64,000 nt of DNA from Albula goreensis (taxonomy: Eukaryota > Chordata > Actinopteri > Albuliformes > Albulidae): positions 6,831,501 through 6,895,500 of the forward strand of contig CM040748.1 of NCBI GenBank assembly GCA_022829145.1. Reading direction: 5' to 3'. The notes below the pieces were generated by a model. The model ran no database searches. It saw only the letters and a list, made by a program, of their open reading frames with translations, and was not told the origin of the DNA. A program made the position numbers and the translations under genes. Shown here in pieces: positions 49,203 through 58,213 of the stretch. Position 1 is the first letter of the stretch, and each line of letters starts with the position of its first letter.

Positions 49203-52200
49203 ATACAGAGTAGAGTAAGCAATTGCAAGCATGGGCCTCAGTTGACAGCAGTTGGACAGATAAGCTCTGTGGAGTAGCACCTGTTGGGAGCCAAACGGAG
49301 GCGTGCTAGGTGTCCTCTGAGTGCAGACTGCAGGAGCGTCACAATGTCGTCGTCCTCGTCTCCTCGACCGCGGGGAGGCCCTGAGCACTGCCGCTCTCTG
49401 TGTACTCTCTCTGGTGGCTCTGAAACAGAGGGCCGACGCAACGTAGCTGGAGCACGTTCACTCAGATAATCTTAAGCATGATTATCCAGCTTCAGAATCA
49501 TAAGCAATTAAAGGCATGATAACATCAACTGCTCTGCATTCAATACACTGGACAGAAACTCCTTCACAGCCAGCAGATACACACAGTATTGGTCCGAGTG
49601 AGATTTAGGCAAATTCACTCATATGGACTTAGATGCTCTTGAAATTACCATTTGGCAGAATGAGCCCAGAAGGTTCAGCTATTTTAAAGGTGATGGCTTT
49701 CCACAATGAATGCATAAGTCACTCATGGATTAAACCCTCTTTGGAATAATCAACTTGTTAAAACAGTCTATTTATAATTGTTCACCATAACTATTCACTG
49801 TCCTCTTAACAGAACTGACTCACTGCTTGTTGGATAATACAGTCATCTCATCAGAGAGGCATTTATCTGTAAAGAGGAGGCTTTGACTGTCCAACAGTGT
49901 AAATAACAATGTACATACTATACTAGTCCAGATATTTTTAACACTGAAACACATTTTAGTGTAGATCATATTTTTTATGAAGCCACCTTGTGGCCATCCT
50001 ATGTCATTGCAAATCCAACAAAGCAGCTTGGGGTAACCAAAAAGTATTTCTGCAATTTAAGCTTTTTCAGCAAAGAAGCCATGCAAAAATACCATGTAAG
50101 TGTGTTAAAACCCAAGATTATTCATCATTATGAATTCCAGGGGGAAACCAAGGATCAATACATTACCTTGACAACTCTGTCTTTACAGGTATCTTTAGTC
50201 CCTGTTAACCGTTTTAGCCTGGTCAGATGGCCTCGTATTGCTGATTGAATAATGATTACGTCCTGCAAAAACAGAGAACATGACAAGAGGAAGAGAAAGG
50301 CTGTTGTTAAATTTTTCTTTAGTATACTTCAATCTTTTAAATTGTATGAGACGCTCTACTTGTTCCATCTTCACCAGAAATCAAGCCTCATTTAGTGATC
50401 CATTGTTAATAACTTGGAAAGCCTCTTGTATATTGTGCTGTTGTACTTCCTTACATGGTATCAACTCTTCCCAAAAGGTCTGACTCAACTATTCAAGCTA
50501 AAGTTGCACAACATCATTAAATATTCCTACCTCTTCAAAATCGTCTGCATTGTCTTCATTCTGAAACACAGAAATCAAAAGTTCATGATCAAAGATTCTG
50601 AGATGCTGAGATTAACTGCAGGATTATTACTCATCTGTATCGAGCACATAAAGTATAAACGAAGCAGTGCGGCGTAATCACCCTGATCCTGTATTGACGC
50701 CAGTGTCTCTGAATGGTTCTTGCTGCCTTGTCCTCAGTGTCTCCATCTCCATTCTTTACTCCATGGTGACTGTCTTGCTCTGCTGGAGGGGCAGGCACAG
50801 GGCTTTCAAACCCCTGTCCAGGACTGTCCTGACGCTGGCCTCCAGCATCCCCTGAGGGGGCTATGCTGACACTCTAAAAGTAAAACACATTATCCATTGC
50901 ATAGTTTAATAAACATATACAATGAGAGCATTTCCGCAGATTCCTCTTCAAACAATTATTTTCAAATAGAAATAAATTCAGCTGTGTCCAACTTCAATTT
51001 TTCAAGTAAATCCCCAAAATTACAGGTGAAAAATCACAGGCAATAAAAACAGAAATAGCTGGCAGAAATCTAAAACGGGGATATCCAACCCTGCCACTTT
51101 CATTCTCAAATATTAAATTTGCCTGCCCAGCCCAACCCCCATGCTATGTCCAGTGGGCTAGCCCTGTTTCTTCTCTCCATTTCAAGAGTACTTTACTTGT
51201 CAAAAAGGCTGAAATGAAAAATGAAAAGATGAAAAATTAGGATCACAGGTAAGATCACATAAAAATAGACCCAAACACATTCATGCACGTGTGTGTGTGT
51301 GTGTGTGTGTATGCACTACATGAGAACAGGACAAAGCTTGTGATTGGAGTAAGTTTCTGATAGACCTGTCAAAGCCAGGGTATCACCTTCAGTTTTACCT
51401 GCTGGCTCTGCTGTAACTCGGCCCTGAGATGTCGTTCCTCCACGAGCTCCTTTTCCAGCTTTCCCAGTTTTTCAGTCAGTCTCTCAATCTCCACCCTGGG
51501 TAATAGCAAAACAAAGAAGTCAGTTGTGCCAAACTGATGATTTTCTATAATGCTGTTTATTTTGTAGAATACAGCCGAGACTGCATTACAATAGGAAACA
51601 GAATGGAATAATTATCTGAGAATGCAGCCCTCCACCCACGAGACTCACTTCTGACTTGAAGCCTCCTGTTCAGAGATCTTCAATCTCTCAACATCTTTCA
51701 CAGCTTCTGCTTTCTCACTGGACAATAGCTTTATCTCAGCCCTGGAGTGGATGCATCAATGGGAAAAAAGCAAGTTAGTAGTTACATTACATAATCCATG
51801 GTATGTTTAGCGATGACCAGAATGTCGCCTGGGTACGGCATTGCATCATTTAGGTTTTAGCTTGTCAAACAATATTATGGAGCCTACATTTAAACATTTA
51901 TAATGTTGACACAGTGTGAATTGTAAAGTAAGTGCTTTCCTGTTATCCTCTTTTTTTCACCTAACCTTTTCAAAATGATAAATCTCAAATGAATGATAAT
52001 TCCACTTATTACAATTATTATGAATTGAGGCTTGCCATGTATTGCAAAATATGTTCTTATGACAACAAATAAATAATGAAGTGTGCTGACAGGAAGTCAG
52101 TAATGAGGATGTCAATAGAAATGTAATAAACAACGTAAACTGTTATAACAGCACACACATCGACAATGCAACAAAGACTGTAAAAAGAATGTTCTGGTAA

Positions 52201-53279
52201 TGCCAGATACTGTACGTCTCTTTCACTTTAACGCTGCTGCACACTGCGTAAGCAGGATTCCTAATTACAGCCTTTGAAAAGAGGAGCAGGTTCACACCAT
52301 CATTAACATCACAAGGCTTCAAAAGACTGTGTTCTCAGAGCGGGGAGTGACGCACGAAGACGCGCTGCATGTCTCATACAGATTATGAGCAGCTATGGCT
52401 GAGAGCAGGTACAGAGGGAGAGCAGAGCTCCATGGCTGGTTTGGGCTGAGCAGCCGTGAAGGAGCAGGTCTTACATCCTCTCGGCCAGCGACTCCTGCAG
52501 CCCCGCCCGCTCCTCCCTCAGCTTCTTGACCAGCCCCCGCAGACGAGCGCACTCCTGCTGGTCACTTCCTGAAGGGGTCGCTGTGACCCCCTGCGCTGCC
52601 AGGTCTGTGCAGGTAGCCACTGTGTTAACATGGGTAGCCTTAGCACTGCCGGCCAAATCCGTCTCCTTGGAAGACTGTGCCCGTCCAGAATCCTCCATTT
52701 TCTGATGAAAAAATCAAGCACATACCAGCAGACACACACTGAATCCTTCTCATGCCAAACTGCTGAAGCAAAGTAGGGGTTGGCATAGTTAATACATGGA
52801 TGCTAAGCAGGACTGGGCTTAGTTCATACATGGATGGGAATACTAAATTTCTGCTGATGGGCCAGTAGGTGGCAGTCTTTCCTGAGGACCAAAGAGAACA
52901 TTGATGAGGGCACTGCGCCGTAGAAAGCGCCATCATTCACATGAGTTTTAGACTGATGGCCTGACTCACAGTGATCATTTAAGATGACACTTCCTGATAG
53001 AATAGCGGTGTTAACACCAGTTTCCAGGTCAAATGTGTCCTATGTGACAGACAGTAAACCCCCATCCCCACTTTTATTCCCCCACCTCATCACTGAAAAA
53101 GAGAACTAAGTTTTCATTTGACTTGCACATTTAAAAAAAAAAATAAATAAATAAATAAATAAAAGCATATGTATGCAGCCTGCAAGTACTTATGTTCCAC
53201 TAATTACTACTGGCTACACTGTTGACTGGTTACACAAACAGAAAAAATCTTCCATGCTTCAAAGAAACACACAAGCAAA

Positions 53280-53310
<31 letters not shown>

Positions 53311-55616
53311 GTGGTGCATATCCACCCTTGAGCATGAGCTCACCTTCTCTAGCTCAGTAATTCGTCTCACCAGCCTCTGTTTACTCCATTCACTGTAACC
53401 TGAAACAGAGAAAACACCAGTGTGGGTTATAAGAGCAGCATAGAGCAGGCTCAAAGTTCATTTTTAGGTGCTAGGATACACAGAACCCTCATACAGTATG
53501 TTGATATTCTCTGTTTTCAAGAAAAAAAACTGTTTGTATACAAGCAGCCAGAGTAAAAAGTGGAATAAACGTCCAAGTAACGGCCTTAAAAACAGAGAGA
53601 GTGAATCAGCTTAACCTCTGACAGTGCCTGAAGAGCTTTCTGTTGTTCTCTCCAATTCCTCCTTCAGAGTTTTATTCTCCTCTTGTAACTGCTTGATGTT
53701 TTTTGACAGTCTCATGATGGTTGAGTTGAGAACTTTTTGCTGTTTCATGGATTCTTTGCTCTCAGCTCTGTTGCTGTGAAGAGACAAACATATTCTCAGT
53801 TATTTTCAGGCCCTATCAAGCTATAGTGACATACTAAAGCATTTCAGATATGCGAATACCTTCTTTCTGCAGTCTCTGCATTGGCAAGTAACACCCTTAG
53901 CCTCTGAATCTGCGAAAAAAAAAAAAAATCATAAAGCATATAAAACATTCATAAAACATAAAGCATATGCTCAAAATATTAACATCATCCAAGAATTTGT
54001 TAATAGACAAATTCATAGAACATGTCATGCATGCATACTTTATTACATTGAAAAACTGTTCTTTTGTAGTTATACTCATGAATGGAATAAATAAAAAAAA
54101 CTGTAGCTGATGACTTTTAAGAATGAAAACTGCACTGCAATAACATACCTCTTCAAAGTATGTCTCCAATGCAATCTTCATTTCCTCCATATTAGTTGTC
54201 TTTATGTCACTCTGCAGTTTACTGAAAAACAAACAAGTGAGAATGGTCACTGATAGGTCAACAAAATATTTTTAATGAGATTTTATGTCTATTTGTCATT
54301 GTGCACATGTCTTGTACTCAAGAACATTTTTGTCTGTTATCTAATGTTTAATTATACAGTTCATACACACTGCCACTGAATTCAGCTTGGTCTTACGTTA
54401 ACATACTATCCTTCTCTTTGCACTGCTGTTCCAATTTTAGAATCTTCTGCTTCAGACCGTTCATGACCTACAGAAGAGAGTAAGATTGTTCAATAAATCA
54501 TTGTAAATTTAATTAAAGTAGTAGGAATGACTAAGCTATGATAAAAATGGGAACTTGCAAGTGACTATTACACTTTCTCTATACAATTACCTTGTTTAAC
54601 TTGACATGGGGAATGTTAAAATTGAGTGGATAATATGTACTGACAGATACCACACACAATTTATTCTATACTACATAACCTGGAGTTACAGTGTTTACTT
54701 CTGAACTTAATTCAGTTCAAGCAGTGACTTCAATGTGTATCGACCAAAAAAAGTCATAATACTTGAAAATGGTAGCACATACTGTTTAGTTAGTTTGACG
54801 GAAGACACAAGGGATACTCACTGCACTTCCATCGTTCCTTTTATCAACTAAGGCCCTTGTGTACTCACAGCCCTGAAGAGGAAAAAATGTGGGAATTACT
54901 CCAACTGATCATGCAGATTCACCAATACATACATAATATCTCTCATAATTCACTGAACTGTTGCCTTTGAAACCAATCTTTTGAATAAACAATGGGGAAC
55001 TCGATCGAATGGCTTTCTGAAGAAAGAAAAATAAATTATACATACATATCTTGTTACTGTTTACCTTAGTGGGGTCAAGCAGCTGCTCAATTTGTTTTTC
55101 TTTTTTAATGTTATCCTCCTCCAGCCTGCGCAGTTTGGTCTTCATTAAATCACTTTCTGATTTCTGAGCCTGCAGACACTGAACAGGAAGGAGGAAAGAC
55201 TCTTCAAATTCAAACCTATCCCCATCATTATGTGGTCCGCTGTCTGTATTCCAAGGGCAAACTGACAGGTGCAAATGAAGCTTTTCAGACTTTGAATATA
55301 ATTCATGATACTATGCACCAAACCTGGTCACTCAACTGCCACTATTTAAAATATGTTTGACTTTGTAGTAAAAAGGCCCGTATCTTACCACATCCAAATT
55401 GTTTTTGAGATAATTAGACAAATATTAATATAGCCAGCAATATATCATCACTCTGACACTCTCACTTAGAGTATCAGCGTTTTCTGTGGAGGTCACGACC
55501 CACACATTTTGTGATACCTCATGTGATACCTTTGTCATGTGATACCTTTTTTAGTTCAATTATCTCATCATACATATCTTCTTTGTCCTTGAAGTCAGGG
55601 GTTCCTGGAATATAGC

Positions 55617-55670
<54 letters not shown>

Positions 55671-56838
55671 AAATCAAGTCTACATTGACACAACATGCAC
55701 ATGGCATGATACAACTTCAGGAACGATGCCGTTCAGATGTGTTTCCAGTTTCACCTTACCATTGCTGGATGAACGAGAGTGCTTCGGTTTCTTCATCCCC
55801 AATGCCTCCTTCAGGTATTCAGGTGTGCTTGCGGAAGCAGACATCCTTGGTGGGGTCGCATCGTAATCCACTTTCATAGGCTGAGACAGTGCTGGAGAGA
55901 GGTAAATCGGAGAAAAGTAGAGATCAAAGTGTTCAGCCTTGTAGTCCCGCTGTTACGGAACTGGACAAGACCGCAAACGAGCAGGTACTGACCGATCCCA
56001 TTTTGATTGATGCCAGCCAAAACTCCCTGGGTGTGCGTGCTGTAGGGTTTTCACCGTGCATCATCCCGGTCCCTTTCAAGGAACGCCACACTGCTGTCTT
56101 TTTCGAGTGCAGGTTTGCACTTGACAAATAAGGTGACTCTAAAAGTTAAAAATAACACTTTTTTTTTGTTCTTCTTACTGCATACAAACCTAGAGCAGAC
56201 AGAACAGTTACCGAAATTTAGAGAGTATATTAGCAGAGCATTACAATAAGAAATAATTGCCTTACTGGGTGATGGAGGTGGTTTACTACTCGATGTTTTC
56301 TTTTTTCTGGGTCGCTGAGAAAAGAAAAGTCCAAAATTACGTAATACTTGGGGATTCTTAATCAGAAACAAAAGAAATGATTAAGCAATGCCCAAAGTGT
56401 TGTTACGTCCAGTTCATTCTGCCGAAAGCTGCCTATCATATTAGATATGTTTCGGCTTGACCTCACTGGAGAGCTACAACATTTTGTGCTTAACGGCATG
56501 ATTTGAAAAAAGAAAGAAAATGTATGACTATACCTTCTCAGTGTCTGACATATAGGTGACAACGGAAAGTCCATCTTCTCTCTAAAAAATGGCCCAAAAT
56601 TATTAAGCTTACAGACAGCTGCAACAGCTGCAGCGGGTGTTACGCATGTTGCTACAAACAACATTTAGCTGATCTGAATAACAATTATTTACATGAACAA
56701 TAGTTAACGGTATCAGCTATTTCACCACAATATATTGTATAGTTATCCATGCAATTAAATTTTTTTCATGATTTTACCACTTACCAGATCTTCCAGTTCT
56801 TCATCCGTTAGAAAATCACTGGCTGCGACAACTGACAT
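47125..56838 (-). CDS. iqce: IQCE (IQ domain-containing protein E), complete, 22 coding exons
   Basis: Twenty-two minus-strand exons join in a single open frame of 714 codons plus TAG; human IQCE is about 695 residues. Seen: an N-terminus MSVVAASDFLTDEELEDL, a proline/serine and basic stretch (34-50), the diagnostic block GTPDFKDKEDMYDEIIELKK followed by KTKLRRLEEDN and QIEQLLDP (about 98-156), NGLKQKILKLEQQCKEKD (about 175-192), GYSEWSKQRLVRRITELE, a long coiled coil (about 119-450), three IQ motifs (502-512, 527-537, 583-593) and an acidic tail SDDSDDIIVSPS. Known role: with EFCAB7, IQCE anchors the EVC-EVC2 complex near the base of the primary cilium to promote Hedgehog signalling; human mutations cause postaxial polydactyly. 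The three IQ motifs suggest calmodulin or EF-hand partner binding. It lies 4.1 kb upstream of TTYH3 in the same orientation, as in human, and head to head with SNX8. Confidence 0.96.
48461..48598 (-). CDS. iqce: IQCE coding exon 21
   Basis: Encodes VCNATGSGEEEIEEDIPG, then TGIDADENLCSTDALFHSS and IGRKAAP, an acidic tail segment. Acceptor gtgtcag, donor gtgagt; phase 1 in and out. Confidence 0.87.
48684..48769 (-). CDS. iqce: IQCE coding exon 20
   Basis: Encodes DSPKTEISAPTPAPRRTS then AIPHYQSSTQ, a low-complexity tail segment. Acceptor aatgcag, donor gtagag; phase 2 in, 1 out. The intron after it is only 85 nt. Confidence 0.85.
49165..49201. repeat. AC microsatellite
   Basis: AC run in IQCE intron 19, less than 100 bp past the donor of exon 19 on the minus strand. 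Confidence 0.92.
49281..49417 (-). CDS. iqce: IQCE coding exon 19 (third IQ motif)
   Basis: Encodes PPERVHRERQCSG, an Arg/Gly stretch, an acidic run DEDDD and the third IQ motif LQSALRGHLARLRL (583-593). The acceptor is cagag: only the second AG keeps the frame. Donor gtgcta is non-canonical beyond GT; phase 0 in, 2 out. Confidence 0.9.
50167..50262 (-). CDS. iqce: IQCE coding exon 18 (second IQ motif)
   Basis: Encodes DVIIIQSAIRGHLTRLKR, a perfect IQxxxRGxxxR motif (527-537), then a basic tail ending DRVVK. Acceptor tttgcag, donor gtaatg, 32 codons, phase 0 on both sides. Confidence 0.94.
50531..50560 (-). CDS. iqce: IQCE coding exon 17 (30-nt microexon)
   Basis: A ten-codon acidic exon, NEDNADDFEE, between the first and second IQ motifs. 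It has a proper acceptor (tgtttcag) and donor (gtagga) and keeps phase 0, so it could be included or skipped freely. I recall no counterpart in human IQCE. Confidence 0.65.
50682..50873 (-). CDS. iqce: IQCE coding exon 16 (first IQ motif)
   Basis: A Pro/Gly/Asp-rich linker (SVSIAPSGDAGGQRQ onward) then the first IQ motif AARTIQRHWRQYRIR with I502, Q503, R507 and R512. Acceptor cttttag, donor gtgatt (weak after AGG); 64 codons, phase 0 on both sides. Confidence 0.93.
51399..51495 (-). CDS. iqce: IQCE coding exon 15
   Basis: Encodes VEIERLTEKLGKLEKELVE then ERHLRAELQQSQQ, the end of the coiled coil. Acceptor acccag, donor gtaaaa; phase 2 in, 0 out. Confidence 0.9.
51649..51741 (-). CDS. iqce: IQCE coding exon 14
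   Basis: Encodes AEIKLLSSEKAEAVKDVER and LKISEQEASSQ, charged coiled coil. Acceptor ctccag, donor gtgagt; phase 2 in and out. Confidence 0.9.
52475..52701 (-). CDS. iqce: IQCE coding exon 13
   Basis: The largest exon. A poorly conserved linker rich in Ser, Thr and Ala (KMEDSGRAQSSKETD onward) is followed by a conserved coiled coil LRGLVKKLREERAGLQESL. Acceptor tcatcag, donor gtaaga; phase 0 in, 2 out. The same frame runs into a stop just past the donor, so splicing there is required. Confidence 0.92.
52862..52876 (+). promoter_or_regulatory. CTCF-like core site
   Basis: CCAGTAGGTGGCAGT fits the CTCF core CCASYAGRKGGCRSY at every position. It lies in IQCE intron 12, about 160 bp upstream of exon 13 in gene orientation. 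Confidence 0.5.
53132..53164. repeat. A run and AAAT tetranucleotide repeat
   Basis: Ten A residues followed by about five AAAT units in IQCE intron 12. Confidence 0.9.
53280..53311. repeat. AC microsatellite
   Basis: AC run with one or two interruptions, about 35 bp past the donor of IQCE exon 12. Confidence 0.9.
53344..53399 (-). CDS. iqce: IQCE coding exon 12
   Basis: Encodes GYSEWSKQRLVRRITELEK, matching human GYVEWSKPRLLRRIVELEK. Acceptor tttcag, donor gtgagc; phase 1 in, 0 out. Confidence 0.95.
53616..53773 (-). CDS. iqce: IQCE coding exon 11
   Basis: Encodes NRAESKESMKQQKVLNSTI, then MRLSKNIKQLQEENKTLKE and ELERTTESSSGTVR. The pattern follows human LSRSVQELTEENQSLKEDL. Acceptor ttcacag, donor gttaag; phase 2 in, 1 out. 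Confidence 0.93.
53860..53909 (-). CDS. iqce: IQCE coding exon 10
   Basis: Encodes IQRLRVLLANAETAER plus two bases. Acceptor tttcgcag, donor gtattc; phase 0 in, 2 out. Confidence 0.93.
54149..54221 (-). CDS. iqce: IQCE coding exon 9
   Basis: Encodes KLQSDIKTTNMEEMKIALE then TYFEE, matching human KLQTDMKTTNLEEMRIAME. Acceptor tttcag, donor gtatgt; phase 2 in, 0 out. Confidence 0.95.
54397..54467 (-). CDS. iqce: IQCE coding exon 8
   Basis: Encodes VMNGLKQKILKLEQQCKEK and DSML, nearly identical to the human coiled-coil block. Acceptor ctgtag, donor gtaaga; phase 0 in, 2 out. Confidence 0.95.
54822..54872 (-). CDS. iqce: IQCE coding exon 7
   Basis: Codons 157-173, GCEYTRALVDKRNDGSA, matching human GTDFVRTLAEKRPDAS. 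Acceptor cttcag, donor gtgagt, phase 0 on both sides. Confidence 0.93.
55065..55178 (-). CDS. iqce: IQCE coding exon 6
   Basis: Codons 119-156, start of the coiled coil: CLQAQKSESDLMKTKLRRL, then KEKQIEQLLDPTK. The acceptor gttcag (seven bases before a second CAG) is chosen because it gives the length and frame matching human KKSLHVQKSD. Donor gtaaac. Confidence 0.93.
55546..55616 (-). CDS. iqce: IQCE coding exon 5
   Basis: Encodes YIPGTPDFKDKEDMYDEI and IELKK, the best conserved block of the family. The 3' splice site has a polypyrimidine tract made entirely of a CT microsatellite. Donor gtatca; phase 1 in, 0 out. Confidence 0.95.
55618..55666. repeat. GA/CT microsatellite forming a splice-site pyrimidine tract
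   Basis: About 24 GA units on the plus strand. On the minus strand this is a CT tract ending in CAG, which is the acceptor of IQCE exon 5; no other pyrimidine tract is available. Confidence 0.95.
55760..55891 (-). CDS. iqce: IQCE coding exon 4
   Basis: Encodes LSQPMKVDYDATPPRM, then STPEYLKEALGMKKPKHSR and SSSN. The end matches the human LRRSASNGHVPGTP junction. Acceptor ctctccag, donor gtaagg, phase 1 in and out. Confidence 0.93.
56266..56314 (-). CDS. iqce: IQCE coding exon 3
   Basis: Encodes RPRKKKTSSSKPPPSP, the basic and proline-rich stretch that corresponds to KAFHKPPPTSPK in human. Acceptor ttctcag, donor gtaagg, phase 0 in, 1 out. Confidence 0.9.
56534..56581 (-). CDS. iqce: IQCE coding exon 2
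   Basis: Codons 19-34, REDGLSVVTYMSDTEK, resembling the human DDSLSAVTF region. The acceptor ttttttag is followed at once by two more AG dinucleotides; only the first, or one a multiple of three away, preserves the frame. Donor gtatag is a weaker match than its neighbours. Confidence 0.88.
56785..56838 (-). CDS. iqce: IQCE coding exon 1
   Basis: Codons 1-18, MSVVAASDFLTDEELEDL, ending at donor gtaagt. The start has G at -3 and T at +4, a moderate context. No other in-frame ATG lies upstream in this exon as drawn; its 5' UTR boundary is unknown. Confidence 0.85.
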
Positions 56839-57675
56839 AACGTTAGTTAGCTTGCTAGCAGTCCAATTATTTTAGCTATGGTACAACTGCCAAAGCAGTA
56901 AACAATACCGACCTAGCTAGCTGTAGCCTATGATATTATAAACATAATTGATTAGTTCGTTGCTCATTTGTCAAAATAACGCTGGTCGACAGCATTTTAA
57001 GAGATTTAATTTAGCAAGCTGGCGAACTTACTGTATAATGCAAGCTAAACGTGTTCACTAAATTGGTATTCGGTTAGGTAACGCTAGTCAGTCAGCTAAG
57101 TAAGCGGACTGTCGATACTGCTGTTATCCATTATTGATTCTGCAGCTTCTGCCATCGGAGGAAAAAAGGCTTCGGCATAATATGTGATATCTTAGGAAAC
57201 TCAGTTAGCTTAAAGGCAGAAACACACTGAAAATATGGAACATTCTCATCTCAAAGCTTTCTCACTGAAACGACGTAAAATAATTACTGCGACAGGCTAC
57301 ATACATTGCAGCATTCGTCTCTCGAACAAAATCTATCTACCGGCCATCAAAACAATAGACATCAGGAAAATCACTGTTCACTAACTAACGAGACAGATGC
57401 CGAACAAACTCACAAACCAGCTAGTTATCGATATCACTGGCCGATACAGTAACATAGGTTAGCTTGTTGTTACAATGAGAAAACATCGTCGCGGAAGTTT
57501 TGGAGGTCTCCGCTTTCTCCTAGGTCAAATACTCTTGTCAAAACCTTCTATTACCACGTGTAAAACAGATAAGAGGCAGACATAGGCCCCTGTGATAGTT
57601 AAAGTTATAATCGTGTACTCTGCGTTTTGTGGCGTGCGTTTCTTACTCAGGCTTTGGCATCAGTGTTACGCTGCA

Positions 57676-57688
57676 GTCGTCTAGCAAC
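57676..57688 (+). promoter_or_regulatory. RFX X-box-like site
   Basis: GTCGTC-T-AGCAAC fits GTNRCC-N(0-3)-RGYAAC with one mismatch. RFX factors control many ciliary genes, and IQCE is ciliary, but the site is about 840 bp from the IQCE ATG. Confidence 0.35.
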
Positions 57689-58100
57689 CAGAAACAGTGT
57701 AGCTGACTGGCTCTCTGGGCTTGTGCTCTCGAACTCGGAATTTACACCAGATAGTCAGAGGATATCAGAAACGACCCCAAATGGCACATTTCAACCATTT
57801 TTTTTTCCAAAATAAATTTAAATGCATTGCGCTTAACATTATAAGTAGGATAAACACAATATGATATGTAACTGTTGGGCAAAGGAGCATACTTAAACAG
57901 TAGTTTTGATTGACCGTGGACTAGAGACATAAGTGTTAAATAGTGACTAATTGTAGCCTTTGTTAAGTTTTTCAACGTATCCTAAAAATAATTTTAAAAC
58001 TCAATTTAGGTATACGGGGACAGAATTTATGCCATATTTTCAGTTCTACGTAAATCGAGTTAGGCTACTGTTCAGGTATTTCCACTCTGGGTATCTTCCT

Positions 58101-58105
58101 ATTGG
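58101..58105 (+). promoter_or_regulatory. Inverted CCAAT box
   Basis: ATTGG in the context CTATTGGCCAAC, 87 bp upstream of the SNX8 ATG. It fits an NF-Y site if transcription starts nearby. Confidence 0.35.
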
Positions 58106-58191
58106 CCAACTTCACAACTTTAAAGAATTCATCCTCTTTTCTCCAGGAAATCACATGGAGGTGCTGTCGCCCTCACATGACAATCTGAACT

Positions 58192-58213
58192 ATGGAAGGA
58201 GACATCAATGAAG
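58192..58213 (+). CDS. snx8: SNX8 coding exon 1
   Basis: Encodes MEGDINE plus one base, donor gtagct. An in-frame TGA six bases before the ATG limits the start. The sequence ctccag at 58141-58146 could be an acceptor, so this may be the second exon of the transcript. Confidence 0.72.

Larger units (their letters stand above)
47247..56784 (-). other. IQCE introns
   Basis: Twenty-one short GT-AG introns of 85 to 1214 nt. The longest, intron 21 (47247-48460), is AT rich and holds an ISRE-like hairpin. Others over 300 nt (48770-49280, 49418-50166, 50874-51398, 51742-52474, 52702-53343, 54468-54821, 55179-55545, 55892-56265) hold AC/TG runs (49165-49201, 51290-51310, 53280-53311), an AAAT run (53132-53164), a GA run (55618-55666) and a CTCF-like site (52862-52876). 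No other coding signal. Confidence 0.85.
56839..58191. promoter_or_regulatory. Divergent IQCE/SNX8 intergenic region
   Basis: The two start codons lie 1353 bp apart, head to head. The region is rich in GTTAGC/GCTAGC words (56843, 56913, 57076, 57203, 57457), contains an X-box-like site (57676-57688) and an inverted CCAAT box (ATTGG, 58101-58105), and lacks an obvious TATA box. A shared bidirectional promoter is an inference. Confidence 0.6.
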
